A stretch of DNA of 64,000 bases from Allohoeflea poritis (GTDB lineage Bacteria > Pseudomonadota > Alphaproteobacteria > Rhizobiales > Rhizobiaceae): NCBI RefSeq assembly GCF_027889715.1, contig NZ_JAPJZH010000002.1, forward strand, positions 186,001-250,000. Reading direction: 5' to 3'. A program made the translations under genes and the position numbers. The notes beneath the pieces were generated by a model. The model did not search any database. It was given only the letters and a program-made list of their open reading frames with translations, and had not been told where the DNA came from. Shown in pieces: positions 55,589 to 63,273 of this stretch. Positions within the stretch are counted from its first letter, which is position 1. Every line of letters begins with the position of its first letter.

Positions 55589-57610
55589 CTATGCGACCCA
55601 GTTGAGCGCCCTTGCAGCGGCAATCGCCTCGGACCGCTTGGCGCACCCCATCTTCCGGTAGATGTTGCCCAGGTGGAATTTCACGGTGACCTCGGAGAGC
55701 TGCATCTGACGCGCCACAAATTTGTTCGACGCGCCTTCCGCCACCAGCGTCAACACACGCAGTTCCTGCCGGGTGAGCCCCGGAACGGCCTTCGTGCCCG
55801 CACCCGCATGGAAACCGTCAAGACGCCTCAGGATCTCCACGGCACCGGGCGCCGCCTTGACGAACGGGCCGATGCGCTTGTCTGCCATCAGCTTTTGAAG
55901 GATTTCCTTCTCGCCGATCAGATGGGTCAGAACACCCATGCGGGCAGCGCCTTCAAGAACCTTCGTGAGCTGCGCCCGCGCCCGCGTCGTGTCGCGTTGC
56001 AGACGGGAAAGATAGGCCTCCCAAAGCCATAAAGTGCTTCTTTGCCTGTCATTGATGTGCGGATTGGCCTGAAACTGCTCCACCTGCCGCAAACGCATCG
56101 CATTGCGCGGCGCGTGCCGGATCAGGTGCCGCAGCCATGCAAACGCGATGGCGATCTCACGGGTGTTGTCGATCAGCCCAAGCGCTTCCTCGGCGCTCTC
56201 GACCCATGTCGCATTGATGCGGGACTGGACGCTGGTCAACAATTCCGCTGCTTCATGCCAGCGGTTGTGGTTCTGCAGCACATCGACCTGCCGGATGGTG
56301 ATGACGAAGTTGAAACGGCGCGAGCGCCATTCCTGTATGCGCCACTTGTCGAGGAACGACCGCGCCGCGGCAACACCCAGTTCGCCGCTGATCGCCAGGC
56401 TTCCATAGTAGAGCGCAAGTTCTGTGATGGTCGGCCAGAGTTCACCATAGGCGAATTTGTCGAACTCATCATTCAGGTAATCCACCAGTTGCTGCGCGTC
56501 GCCCTTTTCGAACGCCAGAACCGCTTTAAGAAGGCCGAGCAATCGATGGTCCGTCGGCGTTTCGAAGGTGACCCGCGACAGCGCCGCATCGGCGGCATCC
56601 ACGGCCGCCGCCACCTCCGGAAGCACGCCGCGATTGAGCGAAAACACAGCCCGGTGCAGCTCGATATAGAACTCGAGAAGCGGCACCTTTGCCTTCTGGT
56701 AGTGGTGGCGCGCCCGGTTGGCCATCTCCTCCGCCGCGTCCATCTGCTGGCGCTGGATACAGACTTCCAGCATCGTATTGTAGATGCCGCCACGGTTCAG
56801 GTGATCGTCCAGGTCCAGCTCGCCAAGCAGTTCGAACATGTGATCGCGCACCGTGTTGCCGATGGCGTAATCCTCGTAGATCGACATCACCAGCCGAAAC
56901 ATACGGAAATCGCGCGAATAGTGCTCGGGATTTCCGACCACACGCTGAAGATCGAGCGCCTCCGGTCCGAAATGCTCGCGCAGGATATGGCGGGCCCGGT
57001 TGACGCTCCCGGATTTCAGCGCATGCATGGCGAGCGCCACCACAAGCGTTGCATTGTTGCGCTGCATATCAGGCGGAAAGTTCGAAATGACCCTGAAACA
57101 GGCATCGAGCCCGTGCAGATGCATGAAGAACTGGTTGCCCTGCTCTCGGAACCACTCAAGCGCCTGGGCATGATCGCCGCTTGCCTGCGCAAGCTCGATG
57201 GCCGCGACCGCCTCACCCCGGGAGTAAAGAGCCTGCGCCTGCTTTCCTTCAATCTCGCCGGACAGCGCCGATCCAACCGCATCGCGAAGCAAGGGCGTGC
57301 GGAAAGCCAGATGCCCGCTTTCCCGATCCAGCTCAAGACATGCCGGCAGTTTTTCACAGAGCGCCACGGCAATCGGATTCGATCCGGCGGAGACCCCGTC
57401 CCGCGATTCAGCGAGAACCGCAAGGTAAGCCCTCTCCTTGTCGCTGAGTTGCAGGACCAGATCCCTGGCAATGTCCCTGACAGTGGTATCCATGTCCGTT
57501 TCGTGGCATCCCGCTCGGCGATTGTCGATGGTCGTATCTGAGAGCAGAACCCGCACGGGCGCAAGCGGACCAGGTGAAGCGCAGCAATCCGGAGCAGAAC
57601 CCTTGTTCAT
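55589..57610 (-). CDS. Large LuxR-type regulator with helical (TPR/MalT-like) sensor region
   Basis: A 673-residue protein. The C-terminal 62 residues are a LuxR helix-turn-helix (LTRQELRVLTLVAEGASNKFVARQ; SEVTVKFHLGNIYRKMGCAKRSE). The preceding 500 residues are helical and repeat-like, as in the TPR part of MalT. Unlike MalT-type regulators it lacks the N-terminal P-loop ATPase. ATG 57610 has GGGAA before it; Met40 is another possible start. It lies 250 bases upstream of the ABC operon on the same strand and is divergent from the LacI gene, so control of the ABC operon is likely but not shown. Confidence 0.85.
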   Translation of the reverse strand: MNKGSAPDCCASPGPLAPVRVLLSDTTIDNRRAGCHETDMDTTVRDIARDLVLQLSDKERAYLAVLAESRDGVSAGSNPIAVALCEKLPACLELDRESGHLAFRTPLLRDAVGSALSGEIEGKQAQALYSRGEAVAAIELAQASGDHAQALEWFREQGNQFFMHLHGLDACFRVISNFPPDMQRNNATLVVALAMHALKSGSVNRARHILREHFGPEALDLQRVVGNPEHYSRDFRMFRLVMSIYEDYAIGNTVRDHMFELLGELDLDDHLNRGGIYNTMLEVCIQRQQMDAAEEMANRARHHYQKAKVPLLEFYIELHRAVFSLNRGVLPEVAAAVDAADAALSRVTFETPTDHRLLGLLKAVLAFEKGDAQQLVDYLNDEFDKFAYGELWPTITELALYYGSLAISGELGVAAARSFLDKWRIQEWRSRRFNFVITIRQVDVLQNHNRWHEAAELLTSVQSRINATWVESAEEALGLIDNTREIAIAFAWLRHLIRHAPRNAMRLRQVEQFQANPHINDRQRSTLWLWEAYLSRLQRDTTRARAQLTKVLEGAARMGVLTHLIGEKEILQKLMADKRIGPFVKAAPGAVEILRRLDGFHAGAGTKAVPGLTRQELRVLTLVAEGASNKFVARQMQLSEVTVKFHLGNIYRKMGCAKRSEAIAAARALNWVA

Positions 57611-57737
57611 TTCCCATATGAGTTTCCAGCTATAAGTAACTGAAAAAATTATGGTAAATTAAAAATTGATGCTTGCATTTTTGAGTCGTTTTCTGCTCGA
57701 TATCGGCTTTGTTCGTCGAGCCGATCTTCTCGAATTG

Positions 57738-57753
57738 TTGCAACCGGTTGCAA
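57738..57753. promoter_or_regulatory. LacI-family operator palindrome, copy 1
   Basis: TTGCAACCGGTTGCAA is a perfect 16-bp palindrome with a central CG, the classic LacI-family form. It lies between the LuxR and LacI starts, 68-83 bases before lacI. The same sequence recurs at 62060-62075, between the two inositol-type operons. Confidence 0.88.
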
Positions 57754-57820
57754 GATTCAATGTGATTTTCTAGGTTTGACCGAACTGATTGCGCATTGAG
57801 AAACGGAGTACGCAAGTCCA

Positions 57821-58825
57821 TTGACGGTTACCCTGAAGGAGGTCGCCGAGCGCGCCGGTGTATCGCGTTCGGCCGTTTCGCGCACCTTTACCGAAGGCGC
57901 CAGCGTGTCGGCCAAGACGCGGGAGAAAGTCCAAAAGGCCGCCGATGAACTCGGCTATCGGCCGAGCCTGATCGCACGCAGCCTGGCGACCAACCGCACC
58001 AGGCTGATCGGCCTTGTCGCCAACAACTTCCGAAACCCCGTCTTCCTGGAAGTTTTCGACCTCTTCACGCGCGTGCTGCAGGAACGCGGATTCCGCCCCC
58101 TGCTGGTCAACCTCAGCACCGAGACCGATCCGCAAAAATCACTTGAAATGCTCAAGCAGTACCGCGTCGACGGTATTATTATCGCGACATCCACCCTTCC
58201 CCCGACCTTTCCCCATGCCTTCAGCAAGGCCGGCGTTCCGGTGGTCCACGCCTTCGGACGTTTCGGTTCGGAAGCCGGCGTGCATGTCGTCGGCATCGAT
58301 AATGTCCGCTGCGGTGAAATGGCGGCGCAAACGCTGTTCGACCGGGGCTATCGCAGCATCGCCCTGCTTGGCGGTCCGCAGTCGGCCACATCCACGCAGG
58401 ACCGCCTTGCAGGCTTCCTCAGTCGCCTGAAGGAACTCGGACTGGAGCCGGCCGATATCCGCTTTGCCGACAACTATTCCTATTCGGCCGGCAAGGAGGC
58501 CATGAAGGCGCTGCTCGCCGAAAAATCCGTCGAAGCGCTGTTCTGCGGCGACGACCTGATCTGCATGGGCGCCATGGACGCGGCCCGCGGCTCGGGCATG
58601 AAGATCCCGCAGGATATCGGCTTCCTCGGCTTCAATGACATGAACATGGCGGGCTGGTCCGCCTATGACCTGACGACCATCCGCCAACCGGTCCGCGACA
58701 TAATCCTGAAATCCGTGACCTTGGTCATCGAGATGGTCGACGATACCGAACAGGATGCCGATACGCAGCCCTTCGACTGCTCCATCGTCGAGCGCGGCAC
58801 GCTCAGGCCACTGCCGGCAAGCTGA
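57821..58825 (+). CDS. LacI-family transcriptional regulator
   Basis: A 334-residue repressor. The N-terminal helix-turn-helix is TLKEVAERAGVSRSAVSRTF with hinge-helix region ARSLATNRT, and the sugar-binding domain has IGLVANNFRNPVFLEVF, RVDGIIIATS, GRFGSEAGVHVVGIDN and GFLGFNDMNMAGWSAYDLTTI. The start is TTG at 57821, the position that gives the standard short N-terminus. Identical palindromes upstream of its own gene and between the Gfo/Idh and iolC operons point to autoregulation and control of sugar or inositol use. The inducer is unknown. Confidence 0.92.
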   Translation: MTVTLKEVAERAGVSRSAVSRTFTEGASVSAKTREKVQKAADELGYRPSLIARSLATNRTRLIGLVANNFRNPVFLEVFDLFTRVLQERGFRPLLVNLSTETDPQKSLEMLKQYRVDGIIIATSTLPPTFPHAFSKAGVPVVHAFGRFGSEAGVHVVGIDNVRCGEMAAQTLFDRGYRSIALLGGPQSATSTQDRLAGFLSRLKELGLEPADIRFADNYSYSAGKEAMKALLAEKSVEALFCGDDLICMGAMDAARGSGMKIPQDIGFLGFNDMNMAGWSAYDLTTIRQPVRDIILKSVTLVIEMVDDTEQDADTQPFDCSIVERGTLRPLPAS

Positions 58826-58831
58826 CTGATT

Positions 58832-59992
58832 TCAGCCACGGAAGGATGGCGGCCTCGCATCGGTCCAGTTGCCGCTCTTGTTCGCCGATTCCACCGCGGC
58901 GCTGATCGCCGCCATGGACCGCAGACCATCGAGCGCCGTCGGATAGTGCGTTGCCGCGGGATCCGGCGATCGCGATTCCTTCTCCGCCATGATGACCTCG
59001 GCAAGGTCCGCATAGATATTGGCAAAGGCGAGCGGCATGCCTTCGGCATGGCCGATCGTCACCCGCGAAGCCCTTTGCGCTGCCGCAGAAAGATCCGGGG
59101 CGCCGCGTTCGATGATCTGCGTCCTGCCGTCGACCGGCGTCCAGTAGAGCTGGTTCGGATGTTCCTGCTCCCAGCTCAGTCCGCCCTTCTCGCCGAAAAC
59201 CTGCAGCGTCAGCCCGTGCATGCGGCCAACGGCAACCGAACTCGTCCACAACCGCAGCACCGCGCCCCCGGACATGCGGAAACTGACCATCGCGTCGTCC
59301 TCGAGCGTTCGCGACGCGATGCAGGAGACGAAATCGGCAGACAGTTCTTCGGCCTCCTGGCCGGAAACGAAACTCGCCATGTGCAAAGCGTGGATGCCGC
59401 AATCGGCGAATTGGGCCGACGGTCCGATCTGCTGCGGGTCGTAGCGCCAGCGGATGCGCGGATTGTCGGCATCGGCGGCATTTGCGTGGAAACCATGCGC
59501 GAACTCCGCCTTGATCAGCCGCACGCGCCCCAGTTCGCCGCCCGCCACCATCGCCCGCATATGGCGCACCATGGGATAGCCGGAATAACCGTAATTGACG
59601 GCGCAGATGCGGCCGGATTTCCGCGCCGTTGCGACGATGTCTTCAGCCTCCGCGACCGTCATCGTCATCGGCTTCTCGCACAGCACGTTGAAGCCGTTTT
59701 CCAGGAATGCCTTGGTAATCTCGTAATGGGTCGCGTTGGGCGTTGCCACGGTAACGAGATCGACACGGTCATCGCGCGCCGTTTCGCCCTCCAGCATCGC
59801 CCGCCAGTCGCCATAGGCGCGATCCTCGGCAACGCCAAGGGTACCGGCGAATTCGACGCCCTTTGCCGGGTCGACATCGAAAGCGCCGGCGGCAAGGGTG
59901 AAATGTCCGTCAAGACCGGCCCCGATCCGGTGTGCCGGTCCGATCTGGCTGCCCTCGCCGCCGCCGATCATTCCCCAATTCAGTCTGGCCAT
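58832..59992 (-). CDS. Gfo/Idh/MocA family oxidoreductase
   Basis: A 386-residue NAD(P)-dependent dehydrogenase of the glucose-fructose oxidoreductase/inositol dehydrogenase family. The Rossmann motif is LNWGMIGGGEGSQIGPAHR; the catalytic Lys lies in LCEKPMTMTVAEAE. It lies six bases from the convergent lacI end and is the last gene of the operon with the IolE-like and second Gfo/Idh genes. Oxidation of a sugar, sugar acid or inositol is expected. Confidence 0.9.
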   Translation of the reverse strand: MARLNWGMIGGGEGSQIGPAHRIGAGLDGHFTLAAGAFDVDPAKGVEFAGTLGVAEDRAYGDWRAMLEGETARDDRVDLVTVATPNATHYEITKAFLENGFNVLCEKPMTMTVAEAEDIVATARKSGRICAVNYGYSGYPMVRHMRAMVAGGELGRVRLIKAEFAHGFHANAADADNPRIRWRYDPQQIGPSAQFADCGIHALHMASFVSGQEAEELSADFVSCIASRTLEDDAMVSFRMSGGAVLRLWTSSVAVGRMHGLTLQVFGEKGGLSWEQEHPNQLYWTPVDGRTQIIERGAPDLSAAAQRASRVTIGHAEGMPLAFANIYADLAEVIMAEKESRSPDPAATHYPTALDGLRSMAAISAAVESANKSGNWTDARPPSFRG

Positions 59993-60001
59993 GTCGGCTC
60001 C

Positions 60002-60895
60002 TCAATGAAATCCGATTGAACGAAGATAGGCGCGATTGGCCTTTGCGTCACCGAGCGGCGACGTCGCCCCTTCCGGATCGCAATCCTGCTCAACGGTGCA
60101 CCAGCCGGCAAAGCCGGCATCGGTCAGCCTTTGCCGCACTGTGGGAAAGTCCGTCTCGCCATCGCCGAGATTGCAGAAGATCCCCTGCCCGCAGGCCTTG
60201 TAGAAATCGGTCCGCTCCGCAATCACACTTTGCTTGACCGCTGGATCGATATCCTTGAAGTGCATGTAGGAAATACGGTCCATATGCGTCTCCATGAAGG
60301 TCACCGGATCGAAGCCAGCGTAGTGTGTATGCCCGGTATCGAGGCACAGTTTGAGTTCCGCCGGGTCGGTTTCGGCAAGCAGCCGCTCGGTCTCGGTTTT
60401 GAAGTCGATGAAACCGCCGGCATGCGGGTGGATCGCGACGGTCAGCCCGTATTCCTGCGTTCCGATCTTCGCGATCTGGCGGATCCTGTCGCGATAGGCG
60501 GACCATTCATCCTCACCCATCTGCACGGCCTCATGCGGCCGCCCGGCCGTCGGCGCGCGGCGCGCAGAGATCGAATCGATCAGCACCAGGTGCTCGGCCC
60601 CGTGCGCTGCAAGGGCCTTGCAGGTGCGCAGCGAGCCATCCAGCACCTCATCCCATTTGCCCGCATCGTGGAACGGACGAAACACCACGCCGCCGATCAG
60701 TTCGAGTTCCAGTTCCGCAAGCGCATCGCCGAGCTCGGCGGGATCCTCGGGCATGAAACCGACCGGCCCGAGTTCGATACCGTGATAGCCCGCTTGCTTG
60801 CATTCGCCGAGCACCGTGCGCCAGTGGGGGTTGCGCGGATCATCCGCGAATTCGACGCCCCAGCTGCAGGGCGCGTTGCCTATTCTTATTGTCAT
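60002..60895 (-). CDS. IolE/xylose-isomerase-like TIM barrel (sugar isomerase/epimerase or inosose dehydratase)
   Basis: A 297-residue TIM-barrel enzyme. RIGNAPCSWGVEFADDP at the N-terminus and IELGPVGFMP are typical of IolE-like proteins; metal ligands are probably in FKTETE, LCLDTGHTHYAG, HFKDIDP and TVEQDCD. True IolE (2-keto-myo-inositol dehydratase) has similar length (about 298). Presence of iolC and iolB in the divergent operon supports a role in inositol-type catabolism, but substrate is not proven. Ten bases separate it from the last Gfo/Idh gene. Confidence 0.82.
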   Translation of the reverse strand: MTIRIGNAPCSWGVEFADDPRNPHWRTVLGECKQAGYHGIELGPVGFMPEDPAELGDALAELELELIGGVVFRPFHDAGKWDEVLDGSLRTCKALAAHGAEHLVLIDSISARRAPTAGRPHEAVQMGEDEWSAYRDRIRQIAKIGTQEYGLTVAIHPHAGGFIDFKTETERLLAETDPAELKLCLDTGHTHYAGFDPVTFMETHMDRISYMHFKDIDPAVKQSVIAERTDFYKACGQGIFCNLGDGETDFPTVRQRLTDAGFAGWCTVEQDCDPEGATSPLGDAKANRAYLRSIGFH

Positions 60896-60921
60896 TGACG
60901 ATCCCTCCTGCCGGCGCGTCC

Positions 60922-62037
60922 TCAGGCCTCGTCCACCGAGACCCAGCGCCGCTCCTCATGCGATCGCCACACGGCTTCGATGATCTCGGAAACCGCCAGC
61001 CCGTCCCGGAAGGTCGGCCAGACCGGCTCACCCGTTTCAATGGCCTTGAGGAAATCATGCGCCTCGATGATGATCTGGTCCTGGTATCCGGTGCCGTGTC
61101 CCGGCCCCTGACAGAAGGGCCTGTAATCGGGATGCTCGGGCCCGGTCAGGATCTTGGTGAACCCCTCGCGTCCCGGCGCGGCGTCGCCCTTGTAGAGCCA
61201 AAGAGCGTTCTGGTCTTCCTGATCGAACCGCAGCGCGCCCCTGGTGCCGAAGACCTCGTAGATGTAGCCCATCTTGCGCCCCGTTGCGACGCGGCTGGCG
61301 AAAAGCATTCCCATCGCACCGCTTTCGAATCGGCAAAGCAACTGGCACTGATCGTCATTCGTCACGCGCTCCGGTCCATTCGGACCGGGGCGGGTCTTGT
61401 GGACGGTTTCGACATCGGCAACAAGCGATTTGATCGGACCGGCAAGAGCGAGCGCCGCATTGACGATATGCGGGGCAAGGTCGCCGAGATTGCCGTTGGC
61501 ACGGCCGTGCGAACGCCACGTCGCCGGTGCGTCGGGATCGGCAAAGAAGTCCTCCGTGTGCTCGGCCCGGACATAGGTGATGTCGCCGATTTCACCGGCA
61601 CCGATGATTTGTCGTGCGAGCTGCGTGGCCGGTGTGCGCACATAATTGAACGCCGCCATATTGACGACCCCCGCCGCCTCGGCGGCCTCGGTAATCTCTC
61701 GGGCTTCCTCCACCGATGCACCCATCGGTTTTTCACACATCACGGCCTTGCCGTTTGCAATCGCGGCAAGCGCGATGTCACGATGGGTATCCTGGGTGGA
61801 CGCGATGACCACCGCATCGATCTTCGGATCGGTTACGAGTTCGCGCCAGTCATGAGTCGAGCGGGCAAATCCGAAAAGCCGCGCCTTTTCCGCGGCCCCT
61901 TCCTGCGTCGTCGTGCAGATCATCTCGCAACGCGGCCGCAAGCGCGTCTCGAACACGGCACCGACTGCGTTCATGGCAACGGAATGGGCCTTGCCCATAT
62001 AACCGCCGCCGATGATTCCGATGCCAATCTCCGTCAT
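60922..62037 (-). CDS. Gfo/Idh/MocA family oxidoreductase
   Basis: A 371-residue dehydrogenase with IGIGIIGGGYMGKAHSVAMN as its Rossmann motif and the catalytic Lys in MCEKPMGASVEEAREI. AFNYVRTPATQLARQIIGAGEIG and GNLGDLAPHIVN mark the substrate domain. The start ATG at 62035-62037 was chosen since it directly precedes the Rossmann fold; an earlier start would run through the operator. First gene of the leftward operon, preceded by a LacI-type operator. It could oxidise inositol or a related sugar. Confidence 0.9.
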   Translation of the reverse strand: MTEIGIGIIGGGYMGKAHSVAMNAVGAVFETRLRPRCEMICTTTQEGAAEKARLFGFARSTHDWRELVTDPKIDAVVIASTQDTHRDIALAAIANGKAVMCEKPMGASVEEAREITEAAEAAGVVNMAAFNYVRTPATQLARQIIGAGEIGDITYVRAEHTEDFFADPDAPATWRSHGRANGNLGDLAPHIVNAALALAGPIKSLVADVETVHKTRPGPNGPERVTNDDQCQLLCRFESGAMGMLFASRVATGRKMGYIYEVFGTRGALRFDQEDQNALWLYKGDAAPGREGFTKILTGPEHPDYRPFCQGPGHGTGYQDQIIIEAHDFLKAIETGEPVWPTFRDGLAVSEIIEAVWRSHEERRWVSVDEA

Positions 62038-62056
62038 TGGCGCGCTCCTCGCTGAA

Positions 62057-62078
62057 TTTTTGCAACCGGTTGCAAAAA
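62057..62078. promoter_or_regulatory. LacI-family operator palindrome, copy 2
   Basis: A perfect 22-bp palindrome with the core TTGCAACCGGTTGCAA (62060-62075) flanked by A/T. It lies 20 bases before the leftward Gfo/Idh operon and in the leader region of the rightward iolC operon, so one repressor dimer could control both. Confidence 0.9.
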
Positions 62079-62161
62079 CCATAAACTCGATTTAGGCTCT
62101 TGCGTCAAGCGAACATCTCGCATCGTGCAAACCAACCTCGGATTCTGCCGGCGGAGGACCG

Positions 62162-62284
62162 ATGACGGCAAGTCAAACAGACAGTGTGATCAACAACAGT
62201 CAACGCCCTGACTTGGCGGCAATGGATCCGCAAGCAGTGCGAGAAAAGCTGAAAACGACTTGGGTAGAATGCTGGATTCCTTGA
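62162..62284 (+). CDS. Possible 40-residue leader ORF overlapping iolC
   Basis: ATG at 62162 follows CGGAGGACCG, a strong ribosome site, and the frame ends TGA at 62282-62284, overlapping the first 16 bases of iolC in another frame. The iolC start itself has no good ribosome site, so coupled translation through this ORF is plausible. The peptide (starts MTASQTDSVINNSQR, ends WVECWIP) resembles nothing I know. Alternatively it is a remnant of an older iolC start. Confidence 0.4.
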   Translation: MTASQTDSVINNSQRPDLAAMDPQAVREKLKTTWVECWIP

Positions 62285-63273
62285 AGAAAAACAGCTTTGT
62301 CATCCTCGGCCGCGCCGGCATGGACTTCTATGCCGATCCGCCCGGCACGCGCACGGAAAAGGCCACGTCCTTCTTTGCGGCACTTGGAGGCTCATCCGCC
62401 AATATCGCCGTCGCAATTGCGCGACACGGCGGCGCGGCAGCACTCGTCACGGCGGTGTCGGATGACGCGGTTGGCCGTTTCGTGCGCAACCAGCTTGAAG
62501 GCTATGGCGTCAATGCGGACGGCGTGCGCACCACAGGCGGACAAAGCCGGACATCCCTCGCTGTCGTCGAAACCCGCATTCAGGACTGTCAGTCGGTGAT
62601 ATACCGCAACGGCGCTGCGGATTTCGAATTCAGCACTGACGATCTGGCCGGGATCGAATTCAGGCGGTATGGCGGCCTGATCGCGACCGGAACCTGTTTC
62701 GCGGCGGAGCCTTCACGCAGCGCAACATTCACAGCTTTCGAAGCGGCAAAGGACGCGGGTATTCCTGTCATTCTCGACCTCGACTACCGGCCCTATACCT
62801 GGCCGAGCCCGGCGGATGCCGGCGCCGTATGTCTCAAGGCGGCGGAGATGGCGGATATAGTTGTCGGCAATGACGAGGAGTTTGCGACGCTGGCAGGTGA
62901 CATGAGCGCCGGCCGAAGTCTCGCACAGGACCTTGCCCGCAATGGAAACAGGCTTGTCGTCTACAAGATGGGCGCGCAAGGCTCGGTCACATTTCAAGGC
63001 ACGCAAGTCATCGAAGCAGGCATCTATCGCGTCGAAGCCTTGAAGCCGACCGGTTCGGGCGATGCGTTCCTGGGCAGCTTCATCAGCGCGCTGGCGCAAG
63101 GTCATCCCCTGGAAGTGAGCCTCGAGCGCGGCTCCGCCGCAGCCGCCATGGTTGTCTCCAAAGTCGGTTGCGCACCGGCCATGCCCGACACCGCACAACT
63201 CGACGAATTCATCAGAACCCATCCCGGTCCGACCAGAACAATGGAGGCGGATCATGCACATCCCGCCCTTTGA
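62269..63273 (+). CDS. iolC: PfkB-family kinase, 5-dehydro-2-deoxygluconokinase (IolC)
   Basis: A 334-residue ribokinase-fold kinase. GRAGMDFYADPPG near the N-terminus and AALGGSSANIAVAIARHGG are IolC-like, DLDYRPYTWPS is the mid-motif of that group, and the ATP-site motif is KPTGSGDAFLGSF with the catalytic Asp. IolC phosphorylates 5-dehydro-2-deoxy-D-gluconate in myo-inositol breakdown. ATG 62269 was chosen; a TTG at 62260 is in frame. The iolB gene overlaps its end by 20 bases. Confidence 0.9.
   Translation: MLDSLKKNSFVILGRAGMDFYADPPGTRTEKATSFFAALGGSSANIAVAIARHGGAAALVTAVSDDAVGRFVRNQLEGYGVNADGVRTTGGQSRTSLAVVETRIQDCQSVIYRNGAADFEFSTDDLAGIEFRRYGGLIATGTCFAAEPSRSATFTAFEAAKDAGIPVILDLDYRPYTWPSPADAGAVCLKAAEMADIVVGNDEEFATLAGDMSAGRSLAQDLARNGNRLVVYKMGAQGSVTFQGTQVIEAGIYRVEALKPTGSGDAFLGSFISALAQGHPLEVSLERGSAAAAMVVSKVGCAPAMPDTAQLDEFIRTHPGPTRTMEADHAHPAL

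Noticed and set aside
57738-62078. Relation between the LacI palindromes (TTGCAACCGG...) and the TTTGCAAA repeats at 22959
   Set aside because: They share only the TTGCAA core; spacing and flanks differ, so they belong to different regulators.
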